64,000 nucleotides of DNA from ZYF759 sp046297455 (GTDB lineage Bacteria; Pseudomonadota; Alphaproteobacteria; Rhizobiales; Rhizobiaceae), in the NCBI GenBank assembly GCA_046297455.1, contig JBKBIT010000004.1, forward strand, positions 117,436 to 181,435. Reading direction: 5' to 3'. The translations under genes were made by a program, and so were the position numbers. This document shows, in pieces, positions 49,984-57,803 of the stretch. How positions within the stretch are numbered: the first letter of the stretch is position 1; every line of letters begins with the position of its first letter. The notes under the pieces were generated by a model, which worked only from the letters and a program-made list of their open reading frames with translations, did no database searches and was not told where the DNA came from.

Positions 49984-51010
49984 GCCTTTCGCCAGGCCAG
50001 CCGACTGCGCGGCTTGCCGCCAATCGATCCGCCACGGCTCGAAGTCATTCTATATGGCTTCCATGCTGATGCCAGCCGCTGCGCGGGAACCGGCCTATGC
50101 GGTCTATGCCTTCTGCCGCATGGCTGACGATCTGGTGGATGCAGGCGAGGGCGGCGCTCAGGCCGTCGCATCGATACGAGAAGCGCTTGCGCGGATCTAT
50201 GCCGGCCGGCCGGCCGACGATTTCGTGGAACGCGCCTTTGCGGATGTGGTCCGCGATTTCGCGATCCCACGGGCCGTGCCAGAGGCGCTGGTGGAAGGCC
50301 TGGAGTGGGATTCGGCCGGACGAGACTATGAAACACTGTCCGATCTTGTCGCCTATGCATTGCGCGTGGCGGGAACGGTCGGCGTGATGATGACGCTGGT
50401 CATGGGCCGTCGCGAGACCGACGTGCTGGCGCGGGCCTGCGATCTCGGCGTGGCAATGCAGCTCACCAATATCTGCCGCGATGTTGGAGAGGACTCAGCC
50501 ATGGGCCGTGTCTACCTGCCGCATGCCCTCCTACGCGAAGCCGGCATCCTGCCGGCCGAAATTTCAACGATGGGCCGGAAGTCGCCCGCGCTCGAAACGG
50601 TCTTGTCCGAATTGCTGGCGGAGGCCGAACGTCTCTATGATCGGGCCAGGCCGGGTATCGCGGCACTGCCCGGAGGTTCGCGGACGGGGATTGCTGCCGC
50701 CCGGCTCTTGTACCGCGAGATCGGGCGACTGGTTTCGAGCGGCCTGGACCCGATGACCACGCGAGCCATCGTGCCCAAAGGTCGAAAGCTCGCACTGCTT
50801 GCACGAGCCGCCGGCCAACGCCTTTCGGCCGATATCGGTCTGGATGCACCGGCTCTCGACGAGGCCCGTTTTCTGATCGACGCCGTTGGCAGGTCCCGTC
50901 GAACGGTCAAGCTTGAACCCTTGCCGCAATGGTGGAACGTGCAGGCCCGGACCACGCGCATGATCGAGCTGCTCGCGAGATTTGAACGTCGCGGCATGGC
51001 GGCCGGATGA
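49961..51010 (+). CDS. crtB: Phytoene synthase
   Basis: A 349-aa prenyltransferase that condenses two geranylgeranyl diphosphates to phytoene. The two aspartate-rich magnesium sites are visible as AVYAFCRMADDLVDAGEGG and MQLTNICRDVGEDSAMGR, the latter followed by VYLPHALLREAG. The N-terminus holds GSKSFYMASMLMP, also conserved. It starts at ATG 49961, overlapping crtI by 23 bp. A tiny membrane-protein gene overlaps its stop. Confidence 0.95.
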   Translation: MPASSSDRPFARPADCAACRQSIRHGSKSFYMASMLMPAAAREPAYAVYAFCRMADDLVDAGEGGAQAVASIREALARIYAGRPADDFVERAFADVVRDFAIPRAVPEALVEGLEWDSAGRDYETLSDLVAYALRVAGTVGVMMTLVMGRRETDVLARACDLGVAMQLTNICRDVGEDSAMGRVYLPHALLREAGILPAEISTMGRKSPALETVLSELLAEAERLYDRARPGIAALPGGSRTGIAAARLLYREIGRLVSSGLDPMTTRAIVPKGRKLALLARAAGQRLSADIGLDAPALDEARFLIDAVGRSRRTVKLEPLPQWWNVQARTTRMIELLARFERRGMAAG

Positions 51011-51156
51011 GCTCCGGGCTCATCATATTCCTCGAATTGTCGCTGGTTCTTGGGCTCGCGCTGTTCTTCGGTATCCGGGAACTGCGCAATCTTCGACGAT
51101 ATGACCGCGAACGCGCGGAGAAGGCAAAACGCGAGGCCCAGGACGGCAAGGACTGA
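51007..51156 (+). CDS. 49-aa membrane protein downstream of crtB
   Basis: A 49-residue reading frame begins at ATG 51007, overlapping the crtB stop as ATGA, and ends at TGA 51154-51156. One hydrophobic helix (residues 4-23, GLIIFLELSLVLGLALFFGI) is followed by a strongly charged Arg/Lys/Glu cytoplasmic tail (RELRNLRRYDRERAEKAKRE). The coupled start and sensible topology argue that it is real. Its function is unknown; it might anchor or organise carotenoid enzymes at the membrane. It converges with crtC, 3 bp away. Confidence 0.7.
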   Translation: MSSGLIIFLELSLVLGLALFFGIRELRNLRRYDRERAEKAKREAQDGKD

Positions 51157-51159
51157 TTT

Positions 51160-52089
51160 CTATCTGGGCCATCGCGGCATCTTGAATGGCAACAGCATTT
51201 GCACCCAGCGCGAGTCGAAGCGATCGAGATTGACACTCTCACAGATGGTTGGACACGCGGCACCTTCCAGTTCCGCGGTAAACGAGCTGCGCGTGTAGAA
51301 CGGCGTGTCCTCCAGAGTTCGCACGCCGCTGGCGTTGATCGGCGCGGCTGAGCGCGCGGTACGTGCGACCCGCCAGAGCGTACCTGGCAGATCGCGCTGC
51401 GGCGGCGCGGCAAGCGTCGAGATGCTGCCATCGGGTAGATAGCGATTGGCAATTCGGGGGCCGGCGGTTTCGCGGGCCTCCACATCGTAGAAAATGCCGG
51501 TGCCGCCGCCAGGCAGCGCCGACCGCGACCAGGTCCAATGCCTGAAGCCTTTCTCGATGGGTTCGTCGCCGGCATTCATGTCGAGATAGGCGTCGCCGAA
51601 GAAGCTGCAGTCGGGTGCGGTGAAACGGGCCTCGGCGCGACCAAGCGGGGCGACGGGACGCCATCGATGGCGGCCCGCGCCGTCCAGGGGATGAACCTGC
51701 CGAAAGACCGGCCCCGGTTCGATCTCGATGGTGCCGCGCAACCGTCCGGGCACCGGCACCGTCCATTCATCGATCTCGACGATCAGCCGCCCATCGCACC
51801 AGCGCATGCTGCTCGGGCCGATCGAAATGTGGCGGGTGGAACGGTGCAGATCATGCCGACCCCTTTCCGTCATCGCCCATTTCTTGCCTCCAGGCTGATA
51901 AAGGATGGCATTGATGCTGACATGATGCTCCGGATCGCCCCTGCCGCGGCGTCGGGACAAGGCGTACCAGGGCGAGAAGACGCTGCCGATGAAGGCGATG
52001 ACGGTGAGCGCATGGCGTCCGTCGTCGCTCAGCGCATCGACATACCACCAGGCATAGCCGCCTTTGGGAACCTCGCCGTCGAAATGCAG
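51160..52089 (-). CDS. crtC: Hydroxyneurosporene synthase / carotenoid 1,2-hydratase; start uncertain
   Basis: About 309 residues of CrtC, which adds water at C-1,2 of neurosporene or lycopene. The family start KGGYAWWYVDALSDDGRHAL followed by IAFIGSVFSPWYALSRRRG is present, as are RWCDGRLIVEIDEWTVP and WTWSRSALPGGGTGIFYDVEA. No ATG, GTG or TTG occurs in frame just before GGYAWWY; the upstream region overlaps crtD, whose stop (52029) lies inside crtC. The coordinate given uses an in-frame CTG at 52089 as a placeholder; an alternative non-ATG start nearby is possible. The overlap implies translational coupling with crtD. Confidence 0.85.
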   Translation of the reverse strand: MHFDGEVPKGGYAWWYVDALSDDGRHALTVIAFIGSVFSPWYALSRRRGRGDPEHHVSINAILYQPGGKKWAMTERGRHDLHRSTRHISIGPSSMRWCDGRLIVEIDEWTVPVPGRLRGTIEIEPGPVFRQVHPLDGAGRHRWRPVAPLGRAEARFTAPDCSFFGDAYLDMNAGDEPIEKGFRHWTWSRSALPGGGTGIFYDVEARETAGPRIANRYLPDGSISTLAAPPQRDLPGTLWRVARTARSAAPINASGVRTLEDTPFYTRSSFTAELEGAACPTICESVNLDRFDSRWVQMLLPFKMPRWPR

Positions 52090-53591
52090 TCCTGCAGGAT
52101 CGTCCGCGCTGCGTGACGTCCCGAAAGCGCCGCCATCGGCAGGCCCGGACCCGGATGGGTCGCTCCGCCAGCGAGATACAGGCCCGGGATCCGGCTGCGC
52201 GCCGTCGGACGCTGGAACGATGCCATCCAGCCGTGGGAGAACCGGCCGTAGAGCGCGCCTCCCGTTCCCGGAAAGAGCTGGTGAAAGGCCTGCGGCGACG
52301 TCGCCGCCATAGCGCCGGGATCGATCTCCAGCTCCAGCCCTGCCCGCGACAGACGCTGCATGATCAGCTTGGTACATTGCTCGACCTCCCTTTCCGTAGG
52401 CGTCATGCCATCCCCTGTTGCGGGCGCATTGACGATCATGAACAGCCCTTCGGCCCCGCCGGGTCTCAGCCGCCGCCCGCGGTCGTCCCGGTCCTGTGCG
52501 CAGACATAGATGGTGGGATCGGCCGGGAGCCGGCCATGTGTGAAGATTGCGTCGAATTCCGCCCGGTAGTCGCCGGAGAAGAAGACGTTGTGCCGTTGCA
52601 GCGGAAAGCCCCTGGCACCGGCGGCGATCGAGAGGGTCAGCGCCGACAGCGACCGTTCCGACGCGGGCCTGGGCGGTGTCGCCCCGATCGCATCCTCGCC
52701 CAGGAGCCCTGCGGAAAGAGCTGCGGGATCGCCGTTGAACAGGATGGTGTCCGCAGCAAACTCGCGTCCGCCTGCTGTGCGAACGGCTGCCGCGCGGCCG
52801 CCGGCGATCACGATCCGCTCGACAGTCTCCTCGAAAACAAACCGTGCGCCTTCCTTTCGCGCCAGCTCGGCGATGGCCAGCGGCAGCGCCGTCATGCCAT
52901 CCCGCGCCAGCCAAACCCCTTGCTGTTCCGCATCCGCGACCAGCATCAATGGCCCCGGCGCGGCAAAGGGTGAGGAGCCGCAATAGGTGGCGTAGCGCCC
53001 GAACAACTGGCGCAGGCGCGCATCCTTGAAATAGCCGCCCAGGATCTTCCACAGGGTGGCGAAGGCCTGGATACGAGCGAGCGCCGGCAACCCGCTAATG
53101 CCCGCATGGGCAACAAGGGAGCCGATTCCAGGCTCGGCCTCCTGCATGAAGGAGCGGTCGAGTGTCCGGAAAACCTCGGCGCTGCGGGCGCGGAACCGGC
53201 GATAGCCGGCCGCTTCGGCAGCGCCTGCCAGATCACCGATGGCGTCGGCCGTTCTGTCGGTGTCGGCGTAAAGGTCCAGCATGGAGCCGTCCGGCCATTC
53301 GTGTCGCGCGAGAATGTCTGTTGGTGTCAGGCGCACATGATCGGCCAGCCTTGCGCCGACCGTCTCGAATATGGCGTCGAGGACGGGCTTCATGGTGAGC
53401 ACCGTCGGGCCTGAATCGACGGCGATGCCGCCCACATCGATGGTCCTCACTTTGCCGCCCGGATAATTCTGCTTCTCGATCACGATGACGTCGCAGCCGG
53501 CATGTGCCAGCAACAGGGCCGCCACGAGTCCTCCCATGCCAGCGCCGATAACCAACACGCGGTGCGCTCCGGGCGGCTGCCCCATCAGCAT
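52029..53591 (-). CDS. crtD: Methoxyneurosporene (carotenoid 3,4-) dehydrogenase
   Basis: A 520-aa FAD desaturase related to CrtI. It begins RVLVIGAGMGGLVAALLLAHAG with VIEKQNYPGGKVRTIDVGG. Its C-terminus has GLYLAGGATHPGPGLPMAALSG, the desaturase signature, then a short tail ending MPGGMSMR that shares DNA with crtC. CrtD introduces the 3,4 double bond after CrtC hydration, leading towards spheroidene or spirilloxanthin. The start at 53591 follows GGGAGGA by 8 nt. It is divergent from crtE with a PpsR site between. Confidence 0.93.
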   Translation of the reverse strand: MLMGQPPGAHRVLVIGAGMGGLVAALLLAHAGCDVIVIEKQNYPGGKVRTIDVGGIAVDSGPTVLTMKPVLDAIFETVGARLADHVRLTPTDILARHEWPDGSMLDLYADTDRTADAIGDLAGAAEAAGYRRFRARSAEVFRTLDRSFMQEAEPGIGSLVAHAGISGLPALARIQAFATLWKILGGYFKDARLRQLFGRYATYCGSSPFAAPGPLMLVADAEQQGVWLARDGMTALPLAIAELARKEGARFVFEETVERIVIAGGRAAAVRTAGGREFAADTILFNGDPAALSAGLLGEDAIGATPPRPASERSLSALTLSIAAGARGFPLQRHNVFFSGDYRAEFDAIFTHGRLPADPTIYVCAQDRDDRGRRLRPGGAEGLFMIVNAPATGDGMTPTEREVEQCTKLIMQRLSRAGLELEIDPGAMAATSPQAFHQLFPGTGGALYGRFSHGWMASFQRPTARSRIPGLYLAGGATHPGPGLPMAALSGRHAARTILQDCISTARFPKAAMPGGMSMR

Positions 53592-53616
53592 GTTTAGGAT
53601 CCTCCCTTGCGACTTG

Positions 53617-53634
53617 TGTAAATCAAAATTTACA
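53617..53634. promoter_or_regulatory. PpsR operator between crtD and crtE
   Basis: TGTAAATCAAAATTTACA fits TGT-N12-ACA and is nearly palindromic. It lies 25 bp from the crtD start and 42 bp from the crtE start. Eight bp to its right is a half-matching site (AGA-N12-ACA, 53643-53660, containing TTGACA), spaced as in cooperative PpsR pairs. Confidence 0.83.
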
Positions 53635-53676
53635 TGCAATATAGACCAATAAAGTTGACATTGGGAGGTGCTAGTC

Positions 53677-54555
53677 ATGGCCGTCGACGAGATTTCCCTG
53701 CGCATCGAAGACGCGCTCGAAAAGGCAGTGGCTCGTGCTTGCGGGCCGTCCTCGCCGCCATTGCTGGCCAATGCATTGAGACACGCCGTCTTCCCGGGCG
53801 GTCAGCGGATCAGGCCTCGTCTGGCGCTGTCTGTGGCGGCAGCCTGCGGCGACGACCGGCCGGCGCTTGCCGCCGCTGCTGCTGCATCGGTCGAACTCCT
53901 GCACTGCGCATCGCTGGTCCACGATGACATGCCCTGTTTTGACGATGCCGGCATGCGGCGTGGCAAGCCCGCGGTTCACGTTGCCTTTGGCGAGCCACTC
54001 GCGCTGCTTGCCGGCGATGGCTTGATCGTGCTCGCCTTCGAGACGGCAGCGCTGACGGCAGTCATCGATCCGCTGCGCGCAGCCGCGCTGGCGACTGTTC
54101 TCGCCCGCTCGGTGGGCATGCCCTATGGCATGGTGGCCGGCCAGGCATGGGAAAGCGAGGAGAGCGTCGACCTGGAGACCTATCAGCGTGCCAAGACCGG
54201 CGCGCTGTTTGCGGGCGCGGCCATGGCAGGCGCTGCTGCAGCAGGTTTTCCCGCCGATCTCTGGTCTACACTGGGCCATCGTCTCGGCGAAGCCTATCAA
54301 GCTGCCGACGATCTGCGCGACGTGCTCTGCACGCCGGAGGAAATCGGCAAGCCCGTCGGTCAGGACGAGGCGTTCTGCCGGCCCAATATTGTCGAACGAC
54401 TGGGCGTTGCGGGTGCGGCACAGCATCTGAAGGCACTTGTCGCGGAAGCAGCGGAATCCGTGCCTGAATGTCCAGGCGCCGCGGCACTGAAGCAGCAGAT
54501 CCACGCACAGGCCGCACGCTTCCTGCCCAAGGAGGCAGCCCGCGCGGCAGCATGA
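53677..54555 (+). CDS. crtE: Geranylgeranyl diphosphate synthase
   Basis: A 292-aa trans-prenyltransferase. The first aspartate motif is ASLVHDDMPCFDDAGMRRGKP and the second YQAADDLRDVL; FPGGQRIRPRLALSVAAACG is the diphosphate-binding entry. It makes GGPP for carotenoids and the bacteriochlorophyll tail. The ATG at 53677 is chosen with GGGAGG 8 nt upstream; a GTG inside that Shine-Dalgarno is rejected. It is the first gene of the crtEF-bchCXYZ-puf superoperon. Confidence 0.95.
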   Translation: MAVDEISLRIEDALEKAVARACGPSSPPLLANALRHAVFPGGQRIRPRLALSVAAACGDDRPALAAAAAASVELLHCASLVHDDMPCFDDAGMRRGKPAVHVAFGEPLALLAGDGLIVLAFETAALTAVIDPLRAAALATVLARSVGMPYGMVAGQAWESEESVDLETYQRAKTGALFAGAAMAGAAAAGFPADLWSTLGHRLGEAYQAADDLRDVLCTPEEIGKPVGQDEAFCRPNIVERLGVAGAAQHLKALVAEAAESVPECPGAAALKQQIHAQAARFLPKEAARAAA

Positions 54556-55718
54556 GCGATCGCGCGACGGAAGGTTTTTCCACGGTGCACGGCGACGGTC
54601 GGCCGGGGTTCATGCGTTCAGCGCTCGATCGCTGGCTCAGCTTTCGCACGAGCCTCGTCGCAAGGCCTGGCTTTCGACAGTTTGCGGCCAGCTTCCCGCT
54701 GACGCGGGCCGTCGCGCGCCGGCGCACCAGGGCGCTCTTCGATCTGGCCGCCGGTTTCGTCTACTCGCAGGTGCTGTCGTCTTTCGTGCAATTGGGGCTT
54801 GTCGACTACCTCCATGCCGCGCCGCGCAACATTGCCGACATTGCCCACCATGCCGGACTTCCGCAGCCAGGGGCGTTGCGCCTGTTGAAAGCCGCCATTG
54901 CGCTGGACCTAGCCGCCGAGGGCGCGGACGGCCGCTACCGTCTCGGCGAAACCGGGGCAGCGCTGGTCGGCAATGACGGCGTGCTCGCCATGATCGCCCA
55001 TCACGAGATGCTGTATGAAGATCTGGCCGATCCGGTTGCGCTTCTGAAGGGTCAGGCCCGGACGAGGCTACAGCGTTTCTGGTCCTATGCCGGCGGGGAG
55101 GCCGATGATCGCGGGGCGGCCAGCTCCTACTCGCAGCTGATGTCGCGCTCGCAGGAAATGGTGGCGCGCGAGGTGCTGGCTGTGCTGCCGCTGCAGACGC
55201 ATCGCCGGTTGCTCGAGATCGGGGGCGGCAGCGGCGCTTTTGCCATGGCGGCCGCACGGCGATACCCGCGCCTTCGCCTCGATCTCTTCGATTTGCCACC
55301 TGTGGCCGAGATTGCGGCCGGACGGATCGAGCAAGCCCGATTGTCCACGCAGATCACCGTACACGGCGGCAATGCGTTCGAGGCGCCTCTGCCTGCTGGA
55401 GCGGATATCGCTACCCTCGTTCGCGTGTTGCACGATCACGATGACGATGCCGCGCTGGCGCTGCTGCGGGCTTCTCATGCCAGCCTTGCCGCGGGGGGGA
55501 CGATGGTCGTCGCGGAACCGATGGCGGGGACCAAGGGCGCCGAGCCTGCGGGGCATGCCTATTTCGGCTTCTATCTGCTGGCGATGGGCCAGGGCCGCCC
55601 GCGCACCTGGGCAGAGGTTGCCGGCATGATGAAGCAGGTGGGGTTCGTAGACATACGCGAACTGCCCACCGCGACGCCTCTGATCGTCCGCGTCGCGGCC
55701 GGCCGCAAACCGGCCTGA
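54552..55718 (+). CDS. crtF: Hydroxyneurosporene O-methyltransferase
   Basis: A 388-aa SAM-dependent methyltransferase that methylates the C-1 hydroxyl made by CrtC. An N-terminal dimerisation winged helix (FVYSQVLSSFVQLGLVDYLH) precedes the SAM site HRRLLEIGGGSGAFAMAAAR, DLPPVAEIAAGRI and ATLVRVLHDHDDDAALALL with the catalytic histidine region. Its start overlaps the crtE stop (ATGA). CrtC, CrtD and CrtF together imply methoxylated carotenoids of the spheroidene or spirilloxanthin series. Confidence 0.94.
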   Translation: MSDRATEGFSTVHGDGRPGFMRSALDRWLSFRTSLVARPGFRQFAASFPLTRAVARRRTRALFDLAAGFVYSQVLSSFVQLGLVDYLHAAPRNIADIAHHAGLPQPGALRLLKAAIALDLAAEGADGRYRLGETGAALVGNDGVLAMIAHHEMLYEDLADPVALLKGQARTRLQRFWSYAGGEADDRGAASSYSQLMSRSQEMVAREVLAVLPLQTHRRLLEIGGGSGAFAMAAARRYPRLRLDLFDLPPVAEIAAGRIEQARLSTQITVHGGNAFEAPLPAGADIATLVRVLHDHDDDAALALLRASHASLAAGGTMVVAEPMAGTKGAEPAGHAYFGFYLLAMGQGRPRTWAEVAGMMKQVGFVDIRELPTATPLIVRVAAGRKPA

Positions 55719-55750
55719 AAAGCTCGTCCACCATTTTCGACAGTTAAGAG

Positions 55751-55794
55751 TGTATAAAACAATTGACACTTGTTGCCGTAAAGTTATGCTGACA
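55751..55794 (+). promoter_or_regulatory. PpsR operator pair upstream of bchC
   Basis: The consensus site TGTATAAAACAATTGACA (55751-55768) is followed after exactly 8 bp by CGT-N12-ACA (55777-55794), one mismatch from consensus. Two palindromes 8 bp apart are the arrangement described for cooperative CrtJ/PpsR binding at the Rhodobacter bchC promoter. The bchC start is at 55842. Confidence 0.85.
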
Positions 55795-55841
55795 GCTCAA
55801 ATCCTGTGCGCCGTCCGATGATGCCGGCGAGGAGGGCACGA

Positions 55842-56783
55842 ATGCATACGCAAGCGGTTGTTCTTGAGGAGCCTGGGCGAATTTCCATCGCCGACCTCGC
55901 CATCTGCGATCCCGCTGAGGACGACGTCATTGTCGAAGTCGAGCGCAGCGGCATATCGACCGGCACCGAAAAATTGCTGTGGTCGGGCAAGATGCCCCAC
56001 TTCCCGGGTTTGGCCTATCCGCTTGTCCCTGGCTACGAGACGGTCGGAACGGTCGTCGAGGCCGGACCGGAATCTGGTCGCAAGGCGGGCGACCGCGTAT
56101 TCGTGCCCGGCGCCAATTGTTATGGCGAAGTGCGCGGCCTGTTTGGCGGGGCGGCTTCCCATCTTGTCGCGGCCGGCCGCCGCACCGTCGTGTTGAGCGA
56201 TGCGATTGGCGACGAGGCGATACTCGTCGCGCTCGCTGCCACAGCCTGGCATGCCATCGATCCCGAACGGCTTCGTCCGCCAGAACTCATCGTCGGTCAC
56301 GGCGCGCTGGGCAGGCTGGTGGCTCGAACAGTCATCGCGACAGGCGGCAAGCCGCCGACCGTCTGGGAAGTCGATCCACGCCGCCGCGATGGTGCCGAGG
56401 GGTACCGCGTCGTTGATCCGGCAGAAGACGACCGGCGTGACTACCATCGCATCTGCGATGTCAGTGGCGATGCGGACATTCTGGATACGTTGATCGGGCG
56501 TCTGGCGCGCGGCGGAGAAATCGCCCTCGCGGGATTCTACGACCGGCGCGTCTCCTTCTCTTTCCCGCCCGCCTTCATGCGGGAGGCCAGGATGCGTGTC
56601 GCTGCCGAATGGCGACCGGAAGATCTGGTGGCCTGCACGAGCTTCATTGAGGCGGGGGCGCTGTCACTGAAGGGTCTGATTACCCACACGGCAACGCCGG
56701 CCGGCGTCGAGGATGCCTACCGAACCGCATTCGAAGACCCCGCCTGCCTGAAGATGGTTCTGGACTGGAGTAAGCTATCATGA
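55842..56783 (+). CDS. bchC: Bacteriochlorophyllide a dehydrogenase
   Basis: A 313-aa medium-chain dehydrogenase-fold protein oxidising the 3-hydroxyethyl group of 3-hydroxyethyl-bacteriochlorophyllide a. The N-terminus has VEVERSGISTGTEKLLWSGKM and PLVPGYETVGTVVEAGPESG with GDRVFVPGANCYGEVRGLFG. The nucleotide region LIVGHGALGRLVARTVIATGG follows. The start at 55842 follows GGAGGG by 6 nt. It overlaps bchX by 4 bp. Confidence 0.94.
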   Translation: MHTQAVVLEEPGRISIADLAICDPAEDDVIVEVERSGISTGTEKLLWSGKMPHFPGLAYPLVPGYETVGTVVEAGPESGRKAGDRVFVPGANCYGEVRGLFGGAASHLVAAGRRTVVLSDAIGDEAILVALAATAWHAIDPERLRPPELIVGHGALGRLVARTVIATGGKPPTVWEVDPRRRDGAEGYRVVDPAEDDRRDYHRICDVSGDADILDTLIGRLARGGEIALAGFYDRRVSFSFPPAFMREARMRVAAEWRPEDLVACTSFIEAGALSLKGLITHTATPAGVEDAYRTAFEDPACLKMVLDWSKLS

Positions 56784-57793
56784 ACGCACCGATGAAGAAC
56801 AGTGATGGGGGCTTGCTCGCGCTGGTCGAGAGTGTGCGGGCTGAGGCCGCGATCGGTCCCGACCCGGTTCACCAGGGCGAAGCGAAATCCGAGACGCAGA
56901 TCATTGCAATCTATGGCAAGGGCGGCATCGGTAAGTCGTTCACGCTCGCCAACCTGTCGCACATGATGGCCCAGCAGGGTAAGCGCGTGCTTCTGATCGG
57001 CTGCGATCCCAAGAGCGACACCACGTCGCTTCTGTTCGCCGGCCGCGCCTGTCCGACCATTATTGAAACGTCGGCGCGCAAGAAGGCTGCCGGCGAAGAA
57101 GTCGAGATCGGTGACGTCTGCTTCAAGAGCGGCGGCGTCTTCGCAATGGAACTTGGCGGCCCCGAGGTCGGCCGCGGTTGCGGCGGGCGCGGCATCATTC
57201 ATGGGTTTGAGCTCCTGGAGAAGCTCGGCTTTCATGAATGGGGCTTCGACTACGTCCTGCTCGACTTCCTCGGTGATGTGGTGTGCGGCGGCTTCGGCCT
57301 GCCGATCGCCCGTGACATGTGCCAGAAGGTCATTGTCGTCGGCTCCAACGATCTCCAATCGCTCTATGTCGCCAACAATGTTTGCTCGGCGGTCGACTAT
57401 TTCCGCAAGCTTGGCGGCAATGTCGGCGTGGCGGGCATGGTCATCAACAAGGATGACGGAACCGGCGAGGCGGCTGCCTTCGCTAGCGCAGTCGGCATCC
57501 CCGTGCTGGCCACGATCCCGGCAGACGAGGACATTCGCCGCAAGAGCGCCAACTACCAGATCATCGGCCATCCCGATGGCCGCTGGGGGCCGCTTTTCGC
57601 CGAACTCGCCGAGAATGTTGCATCCGCCCCGCCACAACGTCCCGCACCGCTCGACCAGGACACCTTGCTGGGCCTGTTCTCGGCCCAGGAGGTAGGTGCC
57701 AGCGTCGTTCTGGAGCCAGCCAGCCAGGCGGATATGCGCGGTGGGATCGTCATCGCGAAACCTTCCCTCGAAGTCGTCTACGACGAGGTCTGA
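56780..57793 (+). CDS. bchX: Chlorophyllide a reductase iron protein subunit
   Basis: A 337-aa NifH-like ATPase with Walker A in IAIYGKGGIGKSFTLANLSHMM. Cluster-ligand cysteines are found in GGPEVGRGCGGRGIIHGFELL and FLGDVVCGGFGLPIARDMCQ. It passes electrons to BchYZ to reduce ring B of chlorophyllide a. It overlaps the bchC stop by ATGA and precedes bchY by 10 bp. Confidence 0.96.
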   Translation: MNAPMKNSDGGLLALVESVRAEAAIGPDPVHQGEAKSETQIIAIYGKGGIGKSFTLANLSHMMAQQGKRVLLIGCDPKSDTTSLLFAGRACPTIIETSARKKAAGEEVEIGDVCFKSGGVFAMELGGPEVGRGCGGRGIIHGFELLEKLGFHEWGFDYVLLDFLGDVVCGGFGLPIARDMCQKVIVVGSNDLQSLYVANNVCSAVDYFRKLGGNVGVAGMVINKDDGTGEAAAFASAVGIPVLATIPADEDIRRKSANYQIIGHPDGRWGPLFAELAENVASAPPQRPAPLDQDTLLGLFSAQEVGASVVLEPASQADMRGGIVIAKPSLEVVYDEV

Positions 57794-57803
57794 GGTTGCT
57801 GTC

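Noticed and set aside
51160..53052. Single reading frame suggesting a 630-residue protein including crtC
   Set aside because: The part beyond about 52100 is out of frame with crtD, which is clearly coding there, so only the first half is CrtC.
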